This document shows positions 53,656 to 64,000 of a stretch of 64,000 nucleotides of DNA, one piece after another. This DNA comes from Paenibacillus endophyticus. Its GTDB lineage: Bacteria; Bacillota; Bacilli; Paenibacillales; Paenibacillaceae. A program made the position numbers and the translations under genes. The DNA is taken from contig NZ_JACHXW010000031.1 of NCBI RefSeq assembly GCF_014192395.1, positions 1-64,000 of the forward strand. Direction: 5' to 3'. Position 1 is the first letter of the stretch; the number at the start of each line of letters is the position of its first letter. The notes beneath the pieces were generated by a model that did no database searches, was not told the DNA's origin, and was given only the letters and a program-made list of their open reading frames with translations.

Positions 53656-54753
53656 TTACTGCAACGCCTTTTCGTTTTTTTTCTTTCCTAAACGTTGATT
53701 CAAATAGGAGCGATTCGCTAATATCCGTTCATCCGTAGGCCTAAATTGTGCTGCTTTCTCGTTATGCTCATGTGCCTTCTCATACTCGCCTATGCGGTCA
53801 AAGCAAACGCAGAGCTGAAGATGGGGAAGCCATGTAGAGCAGGCCAGATTCTCAAAACCCCAGTTCTGCTCCGGCTTCTCCGCGCTGAGTGCCAGCTTAT
53901 ACCAGTATACTGCCAATTTAGGCTCATTTTGTTGAAGGAAATGATAACCGAGTCGACAGCAAAATTCCGGTCGCGGCTTATCATAATGAAAGGAACGGAA
54001 GATGGAGTCCAGCGTGTTCCTTGCTTCTTGAAGCTCCCCATAACAATCGGCAAGCCTGCTGCAGGCGGCTACATTGTCCTCAATCCATCCTTTTCCCGTT
54101 GCCAAAAATTTATCGTAGTACCTTACGGCTGCTTCGTATCTTCCATGGTCTTTAAGCTCATTGGCATAGTAGAATAGGTCGCGTGGGGAAAAAACTTCCC
54201 CTTTGGCCAATCGCTGCTCATATATATTTAAATTACGGTCGCTGTCATGGTGAATGCTGCTGTGCGTAACGGCGACATCGCTGTGGAAAATATCCCCGTA
54301 CACTTCTAGGTATTCGTGAACCGGTCCGATCCACTGAAAGGCCCGCTCCCGCTTCACAATTCGATTGCGCCTTAGCTTCGAGGTGACATTGCCGAATTCA
54401 TCAAATGCCAGATGATATTCCATCGAGACAGAGTCAACGGCAGGATTCAGCTTTTTCTTTAATGCTTTGAGTTTTCTTCGGTCAGGCTCCTTCAATATAT
54501 CATCGGCATCCAGCCACATGACATGCGATTTCGTTGCCAAAGAAAAAGCATAGTTGCGAGCAGCAGCGAAATCATTGACCCACGTAAAGTGTTCAATACG
54601 ATCTGTAAACTCACTCGCAACCTGTATTGTTGAATCCGTAGAACCTGTATCTACAATAATGATTTCGTCGACGATGTCCTTCACGGATGAAAGACATCGA
54701 CCGAGCGTTTCTTCCTCATTTTTGACAATGAGGCACAGGCTGATGGAAATCAA
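53656..54753 (-). CDS. Family 2 glycosyltransferase with TPR-like C-terminus
   Basis: Inverting GT2 glycosyltransferase of 365 residues. The GT-A domain (about 1-220) has ISLCLIVKNEEETL, the IVDTGSTDST nucleotide-binding strand and the metal-binding DAD motif in VMWLDADDIL. The rest is TPR-like helical repeats (DLFYYANELKDHGRYEAAVRYYDKFL, KPEFC..LGYHFLQQNEPKLAVYWYKLAL). The TTG at 54753 with GGGAG upstream begins exactly at the family-typical start; 19 upstream codons in frame are excluded. It is 75 bases downstream of the collagen-like gene, so glycosylation of that protein's Thr-rich repeats is a reasonable inference, as with BclA. Confidence 0.88.
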   Translation of the reverse strand: MISISLCLIVKNEEETLGRCLSSVKDIVDEIIIVDTGSTDSTIQVASEFTDRIEHFTWVNDFAAARNYAFSLATKSHVMWLDADDILKEPDRRKLKALKKKLNPAVDSVSMEYHLAFDEFGNVTSKLRRNRIVKRERAFQWIGPVHEYLEVYGDIFHSDVAVTHSSIHHDSDRNLNIYEQRLAKGEVFSPRDLFYYANELKDHGRYEAAVRYYDKFLATGKGWIEDNVAACSRLADCYGELQEARNTLDSIFRSFHYDKPRPEFCCRLGYHFLQQNEPKLAVYWYKLALSAEKPEQNWGFENLACSTWLPHLQLCVCFDRIGEYEKAHEHNEKAAQFRPTDERILANRSYLNQRLGKKKNEKALQ

Positions 54754-54828
54754 TTTAACCACACTCCCACGAGTTGATTGCATTGATCCATCATATTCTC
54801 GTGCTGCCATCCTGTTACTATTAGGCCA

Positions 54829-58650
<3,822 letters not shown>

Positions 58651-58824
58651 TTATCCCTTGCGCATCTTTTTTCCTTTTTTATAAACGATATAGCCGCATG
58701 AAGCGACTGCATCGTGAATCTGCTGCTTGGCATGCCTTAAGTGTTTTGTCTTGATTAGAGCCCTCGCTGATTGCAGCTTCTGGATCGCTTCATTTAACCT
58801 TTGAGCTTGAACCTTCTTGTTCAT
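58651..58824 (-). CDS. Small protein homologous to the collagen protein's N-terminus
   Basis: A 57-residue basic helical protein (start MNKKVQAQRLNEAIQKLQSA, end YKKGKKMRKG) with a very strong ribosome binding site GGGAGGAGAG, eight bases from the ATG. It aligns without gaps to residues 11-43 of the collagen-like protein next door: RLNEAIQKLQSARALIK against [17 protein letters not shown], and AKQQIHDAV against AQKDVKDSI. It ends 21 bases before the collagen gene, so they are almost certainly cotranscribed. It may be an assembly partner or anchor for that N-terminal domain. No known family recognised. Confidence 0.75.
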   Translation of the reverse strand: MNKKVQAQRLNEAIQKLQSARALIKTKHLRHAKQQIHDAVASCGYIVYKKGKKMRKG

Positions 58825-59011
58825 AGACGGTTACTCTCCTCCCTGCCATGCTCTAAAAAATCCGAAAAAATAGTAGAAATTTACAATAGCTAAATCAGTC
58901 TATGTCCAAAACCGATTATGAACACGGTGAATACCCATAAGCGCAACTAAAGTACAAGCAAATCCGAATGATCGCCAAACAAACTGGAGGTGCAATACGA
59001 TTTCATCACAC

Positions 59012-59047
59012 AAAAAAAAGGCCTCAAGACTTGCTTCTTGAGGCCTT
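59012..59047 (-). terminator. Terminator of the HD-GYP gene
   Basis: AAGGCCTCAAG pairs with CTTGAGGCCTT and runs into TTTTTTTTG on the minus strand. Between it and the small gene at 58824 lie 187 bases with no gene and no clear promoter consensus. Confidence 0.88.
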
Positions 59048-59056
59048 GCTTGATCA

Positions 59057-60208
59057 TTATTCTGTTTCTAACAAATCCTTGTAGAGTACCTTAACATCGA
59101 GAATAGAAGGCAGCTGCTCCAGAAAAACATCCACCACTCTCGGGTCGAAATGTCTTCCCCGCTCCTCCTTGACCAAAGCTAGAATCCGCTCCATTGACCA
59201 CGCTTCTTTATATACCCTGGAGCTGCCCAGCGCATCGAACACATCTGCCAAGGCCGTGATTCTTCCATAGATGTGAATACTCTCGCCCGCAAGACCTTGC
59301 GGATACCCTGTCCCATCCCATTTCTCATGATGCTGCCATGCAACGATCGCAGCGGCTTGAAGAAGCTGCCTCTTTGACTTTCGCAGCAATCGATAGCCGA
59401 TAGTCGCATGCTCTTTCATTTGTTCATATTCCTCAGCGGTAAGCTTCCCTGGCTTTTGCAATATCGCATCCGGAATTGCCACTTTGCCGATATCGTGCAT
59501 AGGCGACGCGCTTCGCAGCATATCAGCCTCAGACTCGCTCATTCCAAGGCCAATGGCCAAGATATAAGAATACTGCGCGACCCGCTTTACGTGGTTTCCC
59601 GTTTCCTTGGAGCGCCCTTCGCCAATGTGGCCCATCGCAAGTATAATTTCTTTTTGCGTTTCTATAATCTCTGCATGCAGCATCGTAGATTCAAGCGATT
59701 TTCCGGAATATGCTGCCGCAAGCGACAAATATTCCATATCCATCGCCGAGAATGACTGCTTCTCGGTTAGCTTGTTAATAGCTTGATATGCACCTATGAC
59801 CTCGCCCTGGTTATTGCGAAAGGGAATCGTCATAATGGACCTTGTCCGATAGCCTGTCTGTTTATCATGATCAGGATTATGTCTAGGGTCTTCATAGGCA
59901 TCATCAATGAATATAGGCTGGCCGGTACTGATTGCATTCCCCACCAAGCCGCTTCCGTATGGGATTCTAATCTCACCCGCATCAAGCGCTACCACTGTAA
60001 AAAGCTCATTACGTGCAGCATCAATGAGCCACACTGTACACCGGTCAGCAACGACCATTTCCCGTCCCAAATTGGCCATTAAGACGAGAACAGTCTCTAA
60101 TTTTTTTTCGTTCGCTATTTTAGCGGTATATTCAAAGATGATCTTAAGCATTTGTTCCGGCGAAAGATCCAATTTATAAGCGTCAGGTTCAATTTGATTT
60201 TCTTCCAT
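59057..60208 (-). CDS. GAF and HD-GYP domain phosphodiesterase
   Basis: Cytoplasmic signalling protein of 383 residues: GAF sensor (about 35-185; CTVWLIDAARNELF, IPYGSGLVGNAISTG) and HD-GYP domain (about 195-375) with HDIGKVAIPD and HHEKWDGTGYPQGL, all metal ligands of an active c-di-GMP phosphodiesterase apparently present. The ATG at 60208 follows GGAGGA; 19 earlier codons in frame lack a site. Monocistronic. With the EAL protein at 41 kb it would lower c-di-GMP, perhaps in response to a ligand of the GAF domain. Confidence 0.92.
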   Translation of the reverse strand: MEENQIEPDAYKLDLSPEQMLKIIFEYTAKIANEKKLETVLVLMANLGREMVVADRCTVWLIDAARNELFTVVALDAGEIRIPYGSGLVGNAISTGQPIFIDDAYEDPRHNPDHDKQTGYRTRSIMTIPFRNNQGEVIGAYQAINKLTEKQSFSAMDMEYLSLAAAYSGKSLESTMLHAEIIETQKEIILAMGHIGEGRSKETGNHVKRVAQYSYILAIGLGMSESEADMLRSASPMHDIGKVAIPDAILQKPGKLTAEEYEQMKEHATIGYRLLRKSKRQLLQAAAIVAWQHHEKWDGTGYPQGLAGESIHIYGRITALADVFDALGSSRVYKEAWSMERILALVKEERGRHFDPRVVDVFLEQLPSILDVKVLYKDLLETE

Positions 60209-60345
60209 GAGAGGGATTCCTCCAGCTTTTCGTGCTCTTATCCTTACAATTATTCGCCTTTCCACTCTCTAATCCTGCTATTCAAGTAGGTTTTAAGAAT
60301 TATTTCGACAATAATTGCATACTCTTTAAAACAAGGGTCTTCACC

Positions 60346-60375
60346 TTGCTTCCTGAAAAGCATGCATGCTATAAT
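60346..60375 (+). promoter_or_regulatory. Promoter of tRNA-Arg
   Basis: TTGCTT (60346-60351), 18-bp spacer, TATAAT (60370-60375), 12 bases before the mature tRNA. Confidence 0.7.
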
Positions 60376-60387
60376 TAATTTTGCTGC

Positions 60388-60464
60388 GCGTCCGTAGCTC
60401 ATCCGGATAGAGCAAACGTTTCCTAAACGTTAGGTGGGAGGTTCGAGCCCTCTCGGGCGCGCCA
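60388..60464 (+). tRNA. tRNA-Arg (anticodon CCU)
   Basis: 77-nt cloverleaf with encoded CCA. Acceptor GCGTCCG/CGGGCGC (one G-U), D stem GCTC/GAGC, anticodon stem AACGT/ACGTT with loop TTCCTAA (anticodon CCT), variable AGGTG, T stem GGAGG/CCTCT with loop TTCGAGC. Reads AGG codons. A single gene, not in an array. Confidence 0.95.
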
Positions 60465-60500
60465 TTTCTTTTATATGCGATCGATATCCATGTATCCTAC

Positions 60501-60534
60501 AATCTTCTGCAATTATATTGCGGAAGATTTTTTT
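60501..60534 (+). terminator. Terminator of tRNA-Arg
   Basis: AATCTTC pairs with GAAGATT (inner GCAA/TTGC), followed by TTTTT. Confidence 0.8.
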
Positions 60535-60607
60535 GTTTCATTAATTACGGCAAGCTGTTGACTCAGGAACACTTGTTCCCCTATAATGTGCATGAGGTGA
60601 TTTACGA

Positions 60608-61027
60608 ATGGCCATGCCGTTATTGAACGTAAACAATTTAAACCATTTCAATCCGCCTGCCGCAGAGGAGATGGGACTCATACAACGCTCTATTCTTCTT
60701 CCGCTGGCACTTGCAGCTGTTGAACGGAATCGGCTCGATTTGGATCGGCGAGGCCGCTCCTTGCGTACTATTTTCGCCAAAGCTGCAGACCTTATTATCG
60801 TACAGATGAGAACAGACCTAAAGGAAAACACAAAGATGTTGGTTTCCAGGGGCATTGCCGTCTGTGTGAATAGCGGTACGAGTGATAAGCTGAGCTATCG
60901 CTATAACTGCCGCGGTTTTGAAGAACAAATCGACTTTACAAGTACATACATACGCAATGAAATTAACATAATGATCTCCACCTATAATGCAGATATTTTC
61001 TCCAAGAATATCCGTCCTACTCCGTAG
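60608..61027 (+). CDS. Conserved hypothetical protein
   Basis: Protein of 139 residues, no signal peptide or membrane segment. The N-terminus is Asn/Leu-rich (MPLLNVNNLNHFNPPAAEEM), followed by helical segments with the charged motif ERNRLDLDRRGRSLRTIF and a C-terminal part that looks like strands (RYNCRGFEEQIDFTSTYIRNE). Ribosome binding site AGGTGAT six bases from the ATG. It stands alone between tRNA-Arg and terD, with its own terminator. I do not recognise a family. Confidence 0.7.
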   Translation: MAMPLLNVNNLNHFNPPAAEEMGLIQRSILLPLALAAVERNRLDLDRRGRSLRTIFAKAADLIIVQMRTDLKENTKMLVSRGIAVCVNSGTSDKLSYRYNCRGFEEQIDFTSTYIRNEINIMISTYNADIFSKNIRPTP

Positions 61028-61056
61028 TTAAATGAAACGAGAATCGTTCATCTTCG

Positions 61057-61086
61057 AAGCCTCGCCGTTCCGGCGAGCCTTTTTTC
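61057..61086 (+). terminator. Intrinsic terminator
   Basis: CTCGCCG pairs with CGGCGAG (loop TTC), followed by CCTTTTTTC. Confidence 0.85.
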
Positions 61087-61236
61087 TTGATTTCGCTCCT
61101 ATATCCGGCGCTATAATCTTCTATAACAATCTGATATACTACAAATAGTTTCATATCCTTCTACAAAAGAGGCAATTTTCACCAAGTCCTGAAAATGAGG
61201 GTTTTCATTTAAATTTGAATGGAGGAGGCAATTCAT

Positions 61237-62013
61237 ATGGGTATTGAATTTAATTCAGGAAGACCATCGAATGTACTTGGAGGCCAAGGTGGCATTCAAC
61301 AAGGCGGTATTCAGCAAGGCGGTATTCAGCAAGGCGGTATTCAGCAAGGCGGCATCCAGGGTGGAATTCAAGGAGGCATTCAAGGCGGACCTGCAAACAA
61401 TCCTTTTGGCGCAGCTCCCGTTCCTCAGGCCAGTCCTGGCGGAGGACTTGTACTCACCAAGGGACAGAAGCTTGATCTCACAAAAAGCAATGCCGGACTT
61501 GATTTTCTGAAAGTTGGTCTGGGCTGGGATACCAATCATCTGCAAGGTCAAAGCTACGATTTGGACGCTGAAGTGTTTCTGCTTGGGCAAACCAATACCG
61601 TTCCTACATCGAGCCATATCGTTTTCTACAATAATTTAGTCAGCCCTGATGGCTCAACCAGATACAAGGGAGATAACCGCGACGGTCAAGGAAGCGGCGA
61701 TGATGAAACAGTAGAAATTCAGCTGTCGAGAGTATCCTTGGATATTCAGAAAATCGTTTTTACGGTAACGATTGATGAGGCTATTCGCAAAAACCAAAAC
61801 TTTGGACAAGTATCCAATGCCTATATACGTATTGTAAACCAAGCTAACGGCGCTGAAATTTGTAGATTCGATCTCTCCGAGGACTATTCGACCTCTATTT
61901 CGATTCTTGCAGGGGAAGTCTATCGTCACGGAAACGAGTGGAAATTCAATGCAGTCGGAACTGGCTTAACACTCGATCTAGCCGGCATTTGCGCTCACTA
62001 CGGTGCAATGTAA
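61237..62013 (+). CDS. TerD family protein with Gly-Gly-Ile-Gln repeats
   Basis: Protein of 258 residues. The first 60 are low complexity: four GGIQQ units then GGIQGGIQGG. The TerD domain (about 75-255) follows with LDLTKSNAGLDFLKVGLGWDTN, FLLGQTN, DNRDGQGSGDDE (the calcium-binding acidic loop) and ICRFDLSEDYSTSISILAGEVYRHG. TerD proteins bind calcium and belong to stress and tellurite-resistance systems of unclear mechanism. The ATG at 61237 follows GGAGGAGG. First gene of a likely operon with the AIM24 protein. Confidence 0.92.
   Translation: MGIEFNSGRPSNVLGGQGGIQQGGIQQGGIQQGGIQQGGIQGGIQGGIQGGPANNPFGAAPVPQASPGGGLVLTKGQKLDLTKSNAGLDFLKVGLGWDTNHLQGQSYDLDAEVFLLGQTNTVPTSSHIVFYNNLVSPDGSTRYKGDNRDGQGSGDDETVEIQLSRVSLDIQKIVFTVTIDEAIRKNQNFGQVSNAYIRIVNQANGAEICRFDLSEDYSTSISILAGEVYRHGNEWKFNAVGTGLTLDLAGICAHYGAM
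61295..61389 (+). repeat. 15-bp and 12-bp tandem repeats in the TerD gene
   Basis: Units close to CAAGGCGGTATTCAG occur four times in a row, then shorter GGxATTCAxGGx units, encoding GGIQQ and GGIQ. The near-identity of the units suggests recent slippage. Confidence 0.75.
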
Positions 62014-62067
62014 CGATTTCTTTGTCAACTTACAATCATTCATTAATTATTCGGAGGTATCACCTAC

Positions 62068-62883
62068 ATGCCGTTTCAATTTCAAGTCGAGCGCGAATTG
62101 TTCCTGAAAGCAGAAGGACAGGGCCAGTTCTTTGCCAAAAAAGGATCAATGGTAGCCGATCAGGCTTATAACAGCAAGTTTAAATATTCCAAGCGCTTGC
62201 TCGGTACGAACTCAGGCAACATTGTGGGTCAAGTCATTAATCATGGCATGCGTAAGGTAACGGGCGAAAACCTGGAAATCATGGAAGTTGAAGGCCAAGG
62301 TATTGTATATCTTGCTGATGATAATTCCCATGTTACCATTATTAATTTGGAGCAAGGCGGCGCTTGGCAAAGCGTTAGCGTCGAGAGTGAAGACCTGCTT
62401 GCTTTCACAGAGTCTTGCCATTATGGCGTGACTATTATCGGTTCAGGCATTATCTCTCAGCGCGGCTTGTTTACGTCCAAGCTATCCTACAATGGCCATG
62501 GCGCACAAGTTGCCATTAAGACAAAAGGCAATCCGCTTGTTCTACAAGGGCCTTGCCGCGTGGACCCGGATGCCATTGTGGCATGGACAGGGCCCTCTCC
62601 GAAAGTGAAACTCGACGTTAACTGGAAGACGCTAATCGGCCAAACGTCTGGCGAATCCTACATGTACGAATTTAATGATCCTAACCAAGTTGTCATCCTT
62701 CAACCTTACGAGCGCGAAAGCGGCGTTAAATTCGGAATGGATGACAAACGCTATACGCCACAAGAGCAGAGCAGCGCTTTCGGCAACACGTTTGGCGGGA
62801 GCCAAGGACATGGACATGGACAAGGGCATGTCCATGACAACAGCGGCGGACTCGGCGGAATTATCGGCAAGTTTCTGAAATAA
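62068..62883 (+). CDS. AIM24 family protein
   Basis: Beta-sandwich protein of 271 residues of the AIM24/TraI-like family (FQFQVERELFLKAEGQGQFFAKKGSMVA, then SCHYGVTIIGSGIISQRGLFTSKLSYNGHGAQVAI). The C-terminal 50 residues are a Gly/His tail (SQGHGHGQGHVHDNSGGLGG) that may bind metal. Ribosome binding site CGGAGG. It is 54 bases after the TerD gene and the two families often occur together in Bacilli, but what they do jointly is unknown. Confidence 0.88.
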   Translation: MPFQFQVERELFLKAEGQGQFFAKKGSMVADQAYNSKFKYSKRLLGTNSGNIVGQVINHGMRKVTGENLEIMEVEGQGIVYLADDNSHVTIINLEQGGAWQSVSVESEDLLAFTESCHYGVTIIGSGIISQRGLFTSKLSYNGHGAQVAIKTKGNPLVLQGPCRVDPDAIVAWTGPSPKVKLDVNWKTLIGQTSGESYMYEFNDPNQVVILQPYERESGVKFGMDDKRYTPQEQSSAFGNTFGGSQGHGHGQGHVHDNSGGLGGIIGKFLK

Positions 62884-62894
62884 AACGGATATCT

Positions 62895-62936
62895 GATTCG
62901 AATAGGCCCTGCCGGTCGGCAGGGCCTATTCGAATC
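62895..62936. terminator. Perfect 19-bp hairpin after the AIM24 gene
   Basis: Arms 62895-62913 and 62918-62936 are exactly complementary (core AATAGGCCCTGCC, loop GGTC). No T-tract follows, so it may act as an mRNA stabiliser or a factor-assisted terminator. Confidence 0.7.
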
Positions 62937-63078
62937 ATTACTGCTCAACGGAATAACCCGGCTTTAATCGCTGCAACCTAGCCTTATTGTCTGACGTACA
63001 AAGTACAAACCAAGTTCACGAAACGCTCCGTCCCCAAGGCCGCAGCTCACTGTAATCATCATTAAAGGAGGTATAGGT

Positions 63079-63411
63079 ATGAAAGCCGCAGGCACCCTGC
63101 TACTTGTTACCGCAATTTTTGAGGGGATATTAGGCATTCCCTTACTCGGTGGCACGCTCGTTATGTTATCTGGCTATACGGTACTATTTGTAACGCTGGT
63201 TCTACACATCATTACGCTCGTTTTTTGCTCCCAGCATAATAAGCCGATTGTAGGAAGCATTCTAGGCATCGTAACATCCGTTCTTGCTTGGATTCCTGTT
63301 CTGGGAATGATTCTTCATTTGACGACAGCTGTCTTCCTCTTTTACGCAGCTTTCAAAAAGGATCATCTTCAACAGCATCCTCCGTATCCACCCGCACCAG
63401 GCAGCTTTTAA
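63079..63411 (+). CDS. Small membrane protein, unknown function
   Basis: Protein of 110 residues with three predicted membrane helices (about 5-28, 33-52, 60-92) and a Pro-rich C-terminus (HPPYPPAPGSF). The ribosome binding site AAAGGAGGT is strong. It resembles short DUF4064-like membrane proteins, but the match is only by general pattern. It is on the same strand as the TerD/AIM24 genes but separated from them by a hairpin and 195 bases. Confidence 0.7.
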   Translation: MKAAGTLLLVTAIFEGILGIPLLGGTLVMLSGYTVLFVTLVLHIITLVFCSQHNKPIVGSILGIVTSVLAWIPVLGMILHLTTAVFLFYAAFKKDHLQQHPPYPPAPGSF

Positions 63412-63413
63412 TT

Positions 63414-63462
63414 AAAGGGGATATCCTTTCGTAGTGACGACTATGAAAGAATATCCCTTTTT
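63414..63462. terminator. Bidirectional terminator
   Basis: AAAGGGGATAT pairs with ATATCCCTTT, with inner CTTTC/GAAAG, and TTTTTG follows on the plus strand. It serves the membrane protein gene and the FtsW/RodA-type gene. Confidence 0.85.
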
Positions 63463-63486
63463 GATTAAATATGAAAGGCTCAATCG

Positions 63487-64000
63487 TTACAACTGAGCTT
63501 TCTGATGTAAGCGGCTCACCATGTTTCTCCGCCGGTAAACACTCAGAATCATCCCCATCGCCATTAATTCGATTATGCCGTTCGTTCCCCCATATGAGAT
63601 GAATGGCATTCCTATCGATAGCATAGGCAACAGACCGACAGACATGAATATGCTCCATACGAATTGAAAACCAATGACGGAGAATAAGCCGATAGTAAGC
63701 GCCTTTGCATAGGGATCTTTGAGCTTGCTTGCAACACTTGTTACTTTGCTGATCAGCAGTATGGCTAAAGCGACCATTCCTAAACCAAACACCCAGCCTA
63801 AACTATAAATCAAATAGGTAAAGATTGAATCGCTTTGCAAATAAGGAAGCGTATGATTCGGCGTGCCGAAGCCTTGCCCCCACATTCCAGCAGAGCGGAT
63901 TGCCTCTAAGATGCTTACCCTTAAGTAATCAGTACCTCCCGGATCGTCCATTGTATAAAAGGAATCGGAAAAGTATCTATACGATATAAAAGATCTTAAC
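63487..64000 (-). CDS. FtsW/RodA/SpoVE family protein, C-terminal part
   Basis: The last 171 residues of a SEDS peptidoglycan polymerase or lipid II-linked elongation/division protein. The frame remains open to the right edge, so the gene begins outside the window. Seen are the extracellular region SAGMWGQGFGTPNHTLPYLQSD, helices around GLGMVALAILLISKV and ALTIGLFSVIGFQFVWSIF, and the signature GLLPMLSIGMPFISYGGTN, ending with a basic cytoplasmic tail (YRRRNMVSRLHQKAQL). The divergent SIGMPFISYGGT (TGIPLPFVSYGGS in main FtsW/RodA) suggests a paralogue rather than the housekeeping copy. Confidence 0.88.
   Translation of the reverse strand, partial: LRSFISYRYFSDSFYTMDDPGGTDYLRVSILEAIRSAGMWGQGFGTPNHTLPYLQSDSIFTYLIYSLGWVFGLGMVALAILLISKVTSVASKLKDPYAKALTIGLFSVIGFQFVWSIFMSVGLLPMLSIGMPFISYGGTNGIIELMAMGMILSVYRRRNMVSRLHQKAQL

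Noticed and set aside
58861-58980. CATAGACTG upstream of the small collagen-operon gene considered as a sigma-K -10
   Set aside because: No matching -35 (AC at 16-17 bases) is present.

Overview
The window looks like a chromosomal segment of an endospore-forming, low-to-mid GC Firmicute, most likely Paenibacillus or a close relative. The reasons are the sporulation genes (bofA, spo0F, a Spo0E-type phosphatase, a sporulation-type PAS kinase), a large-type Firmicute SRP RNA, an aa3-600 quinol oxidase operon, a very long collagen-like spore-surface-type protein, and a gene order that is patchily collinear with Bacillus subtilis. No phage, insertion sequence or CRISPR array was recognised.

Left part (1-20 kb, almost all minus strand). 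An rRNA operon leader at the left edge is preceded in transcription order by dnaX, yaaK, recR, yaaL and bofA, with the SRP RNA upstream of dnaX, as near the B. subtilis origin. This block abuts a second conserved block: rpmE, a radical SAM gene, rho, murA, spo0F, pyrG, rpoE, then argS and ywiB. Two regulatory sites here are textbook-like but read directly from sequence: a sigma-H promoter before spo0F, and a CTP-type attenuation leader before pyrG (transcript starting GGGC plus a leader terminator). speB and speE follow, with a truncated tyrosine phosphatase and other decayed pieces between 17.1 and 18.2 kb.

Middle part (20-48 kb). A class A penicillin-binding protein is followed by qoxABCD (cytochrome aa3 quinol oxidase), a double-GNAT protein, and a four-gene ECF sigma/anti-sigma/membrane-protein operon. 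Then come ywhD, an M1-type peptidase, a c-di-AMP (ydaO) riboswitch in front of an NlpC/P60 cell-wall hydrolase, a photolyase, an MFS transporter, a YkuI-like EAL protein, motAB with a sigma-D-like promoter, a pseudouridine synthase, a sporulation-type histidine kinase with a DnaA-box cluster upstream, tadA and a Spo0E-like phosphatase.

Right part (48-64 kb, most accessory). A LysR gene is driven by a promoter covered by a near-perfect Fur-type operator. It precedes a broken ATP-grasp ligase gene, a divergent MurE paralogue and an Asp/Glu racemase, which together look like a decayed D-amino-acid ligation module. After ohr comes a minus-strand unit made of a 57-residue protein, a 1266-residue collagen-like protein and a GT2 glycosyltransferase. 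In the collagen-like protein the Gly-X-Y repeats are interrupted every 14 residues and preceded by six globular-looking modules; the 57-residue protein resembles its N-terminus. The window ends with a GAF/HD-GYP phosphodiesterase, tRNA-Arg(CCU), a TerD/AIM24/membrane protein cluster and the end of a FtsW/RodA/SpoVE gene that runs off the edge.

The features most worth following up are the Fur-LysR-MurE-racemase locus, the collagen operon with its small paralogue, the triplicated-module membrane protein of the ECF operon, and two places where the Shine-Dalgarno sequence of a gene is built into the terminator hairpin of the gene before it.
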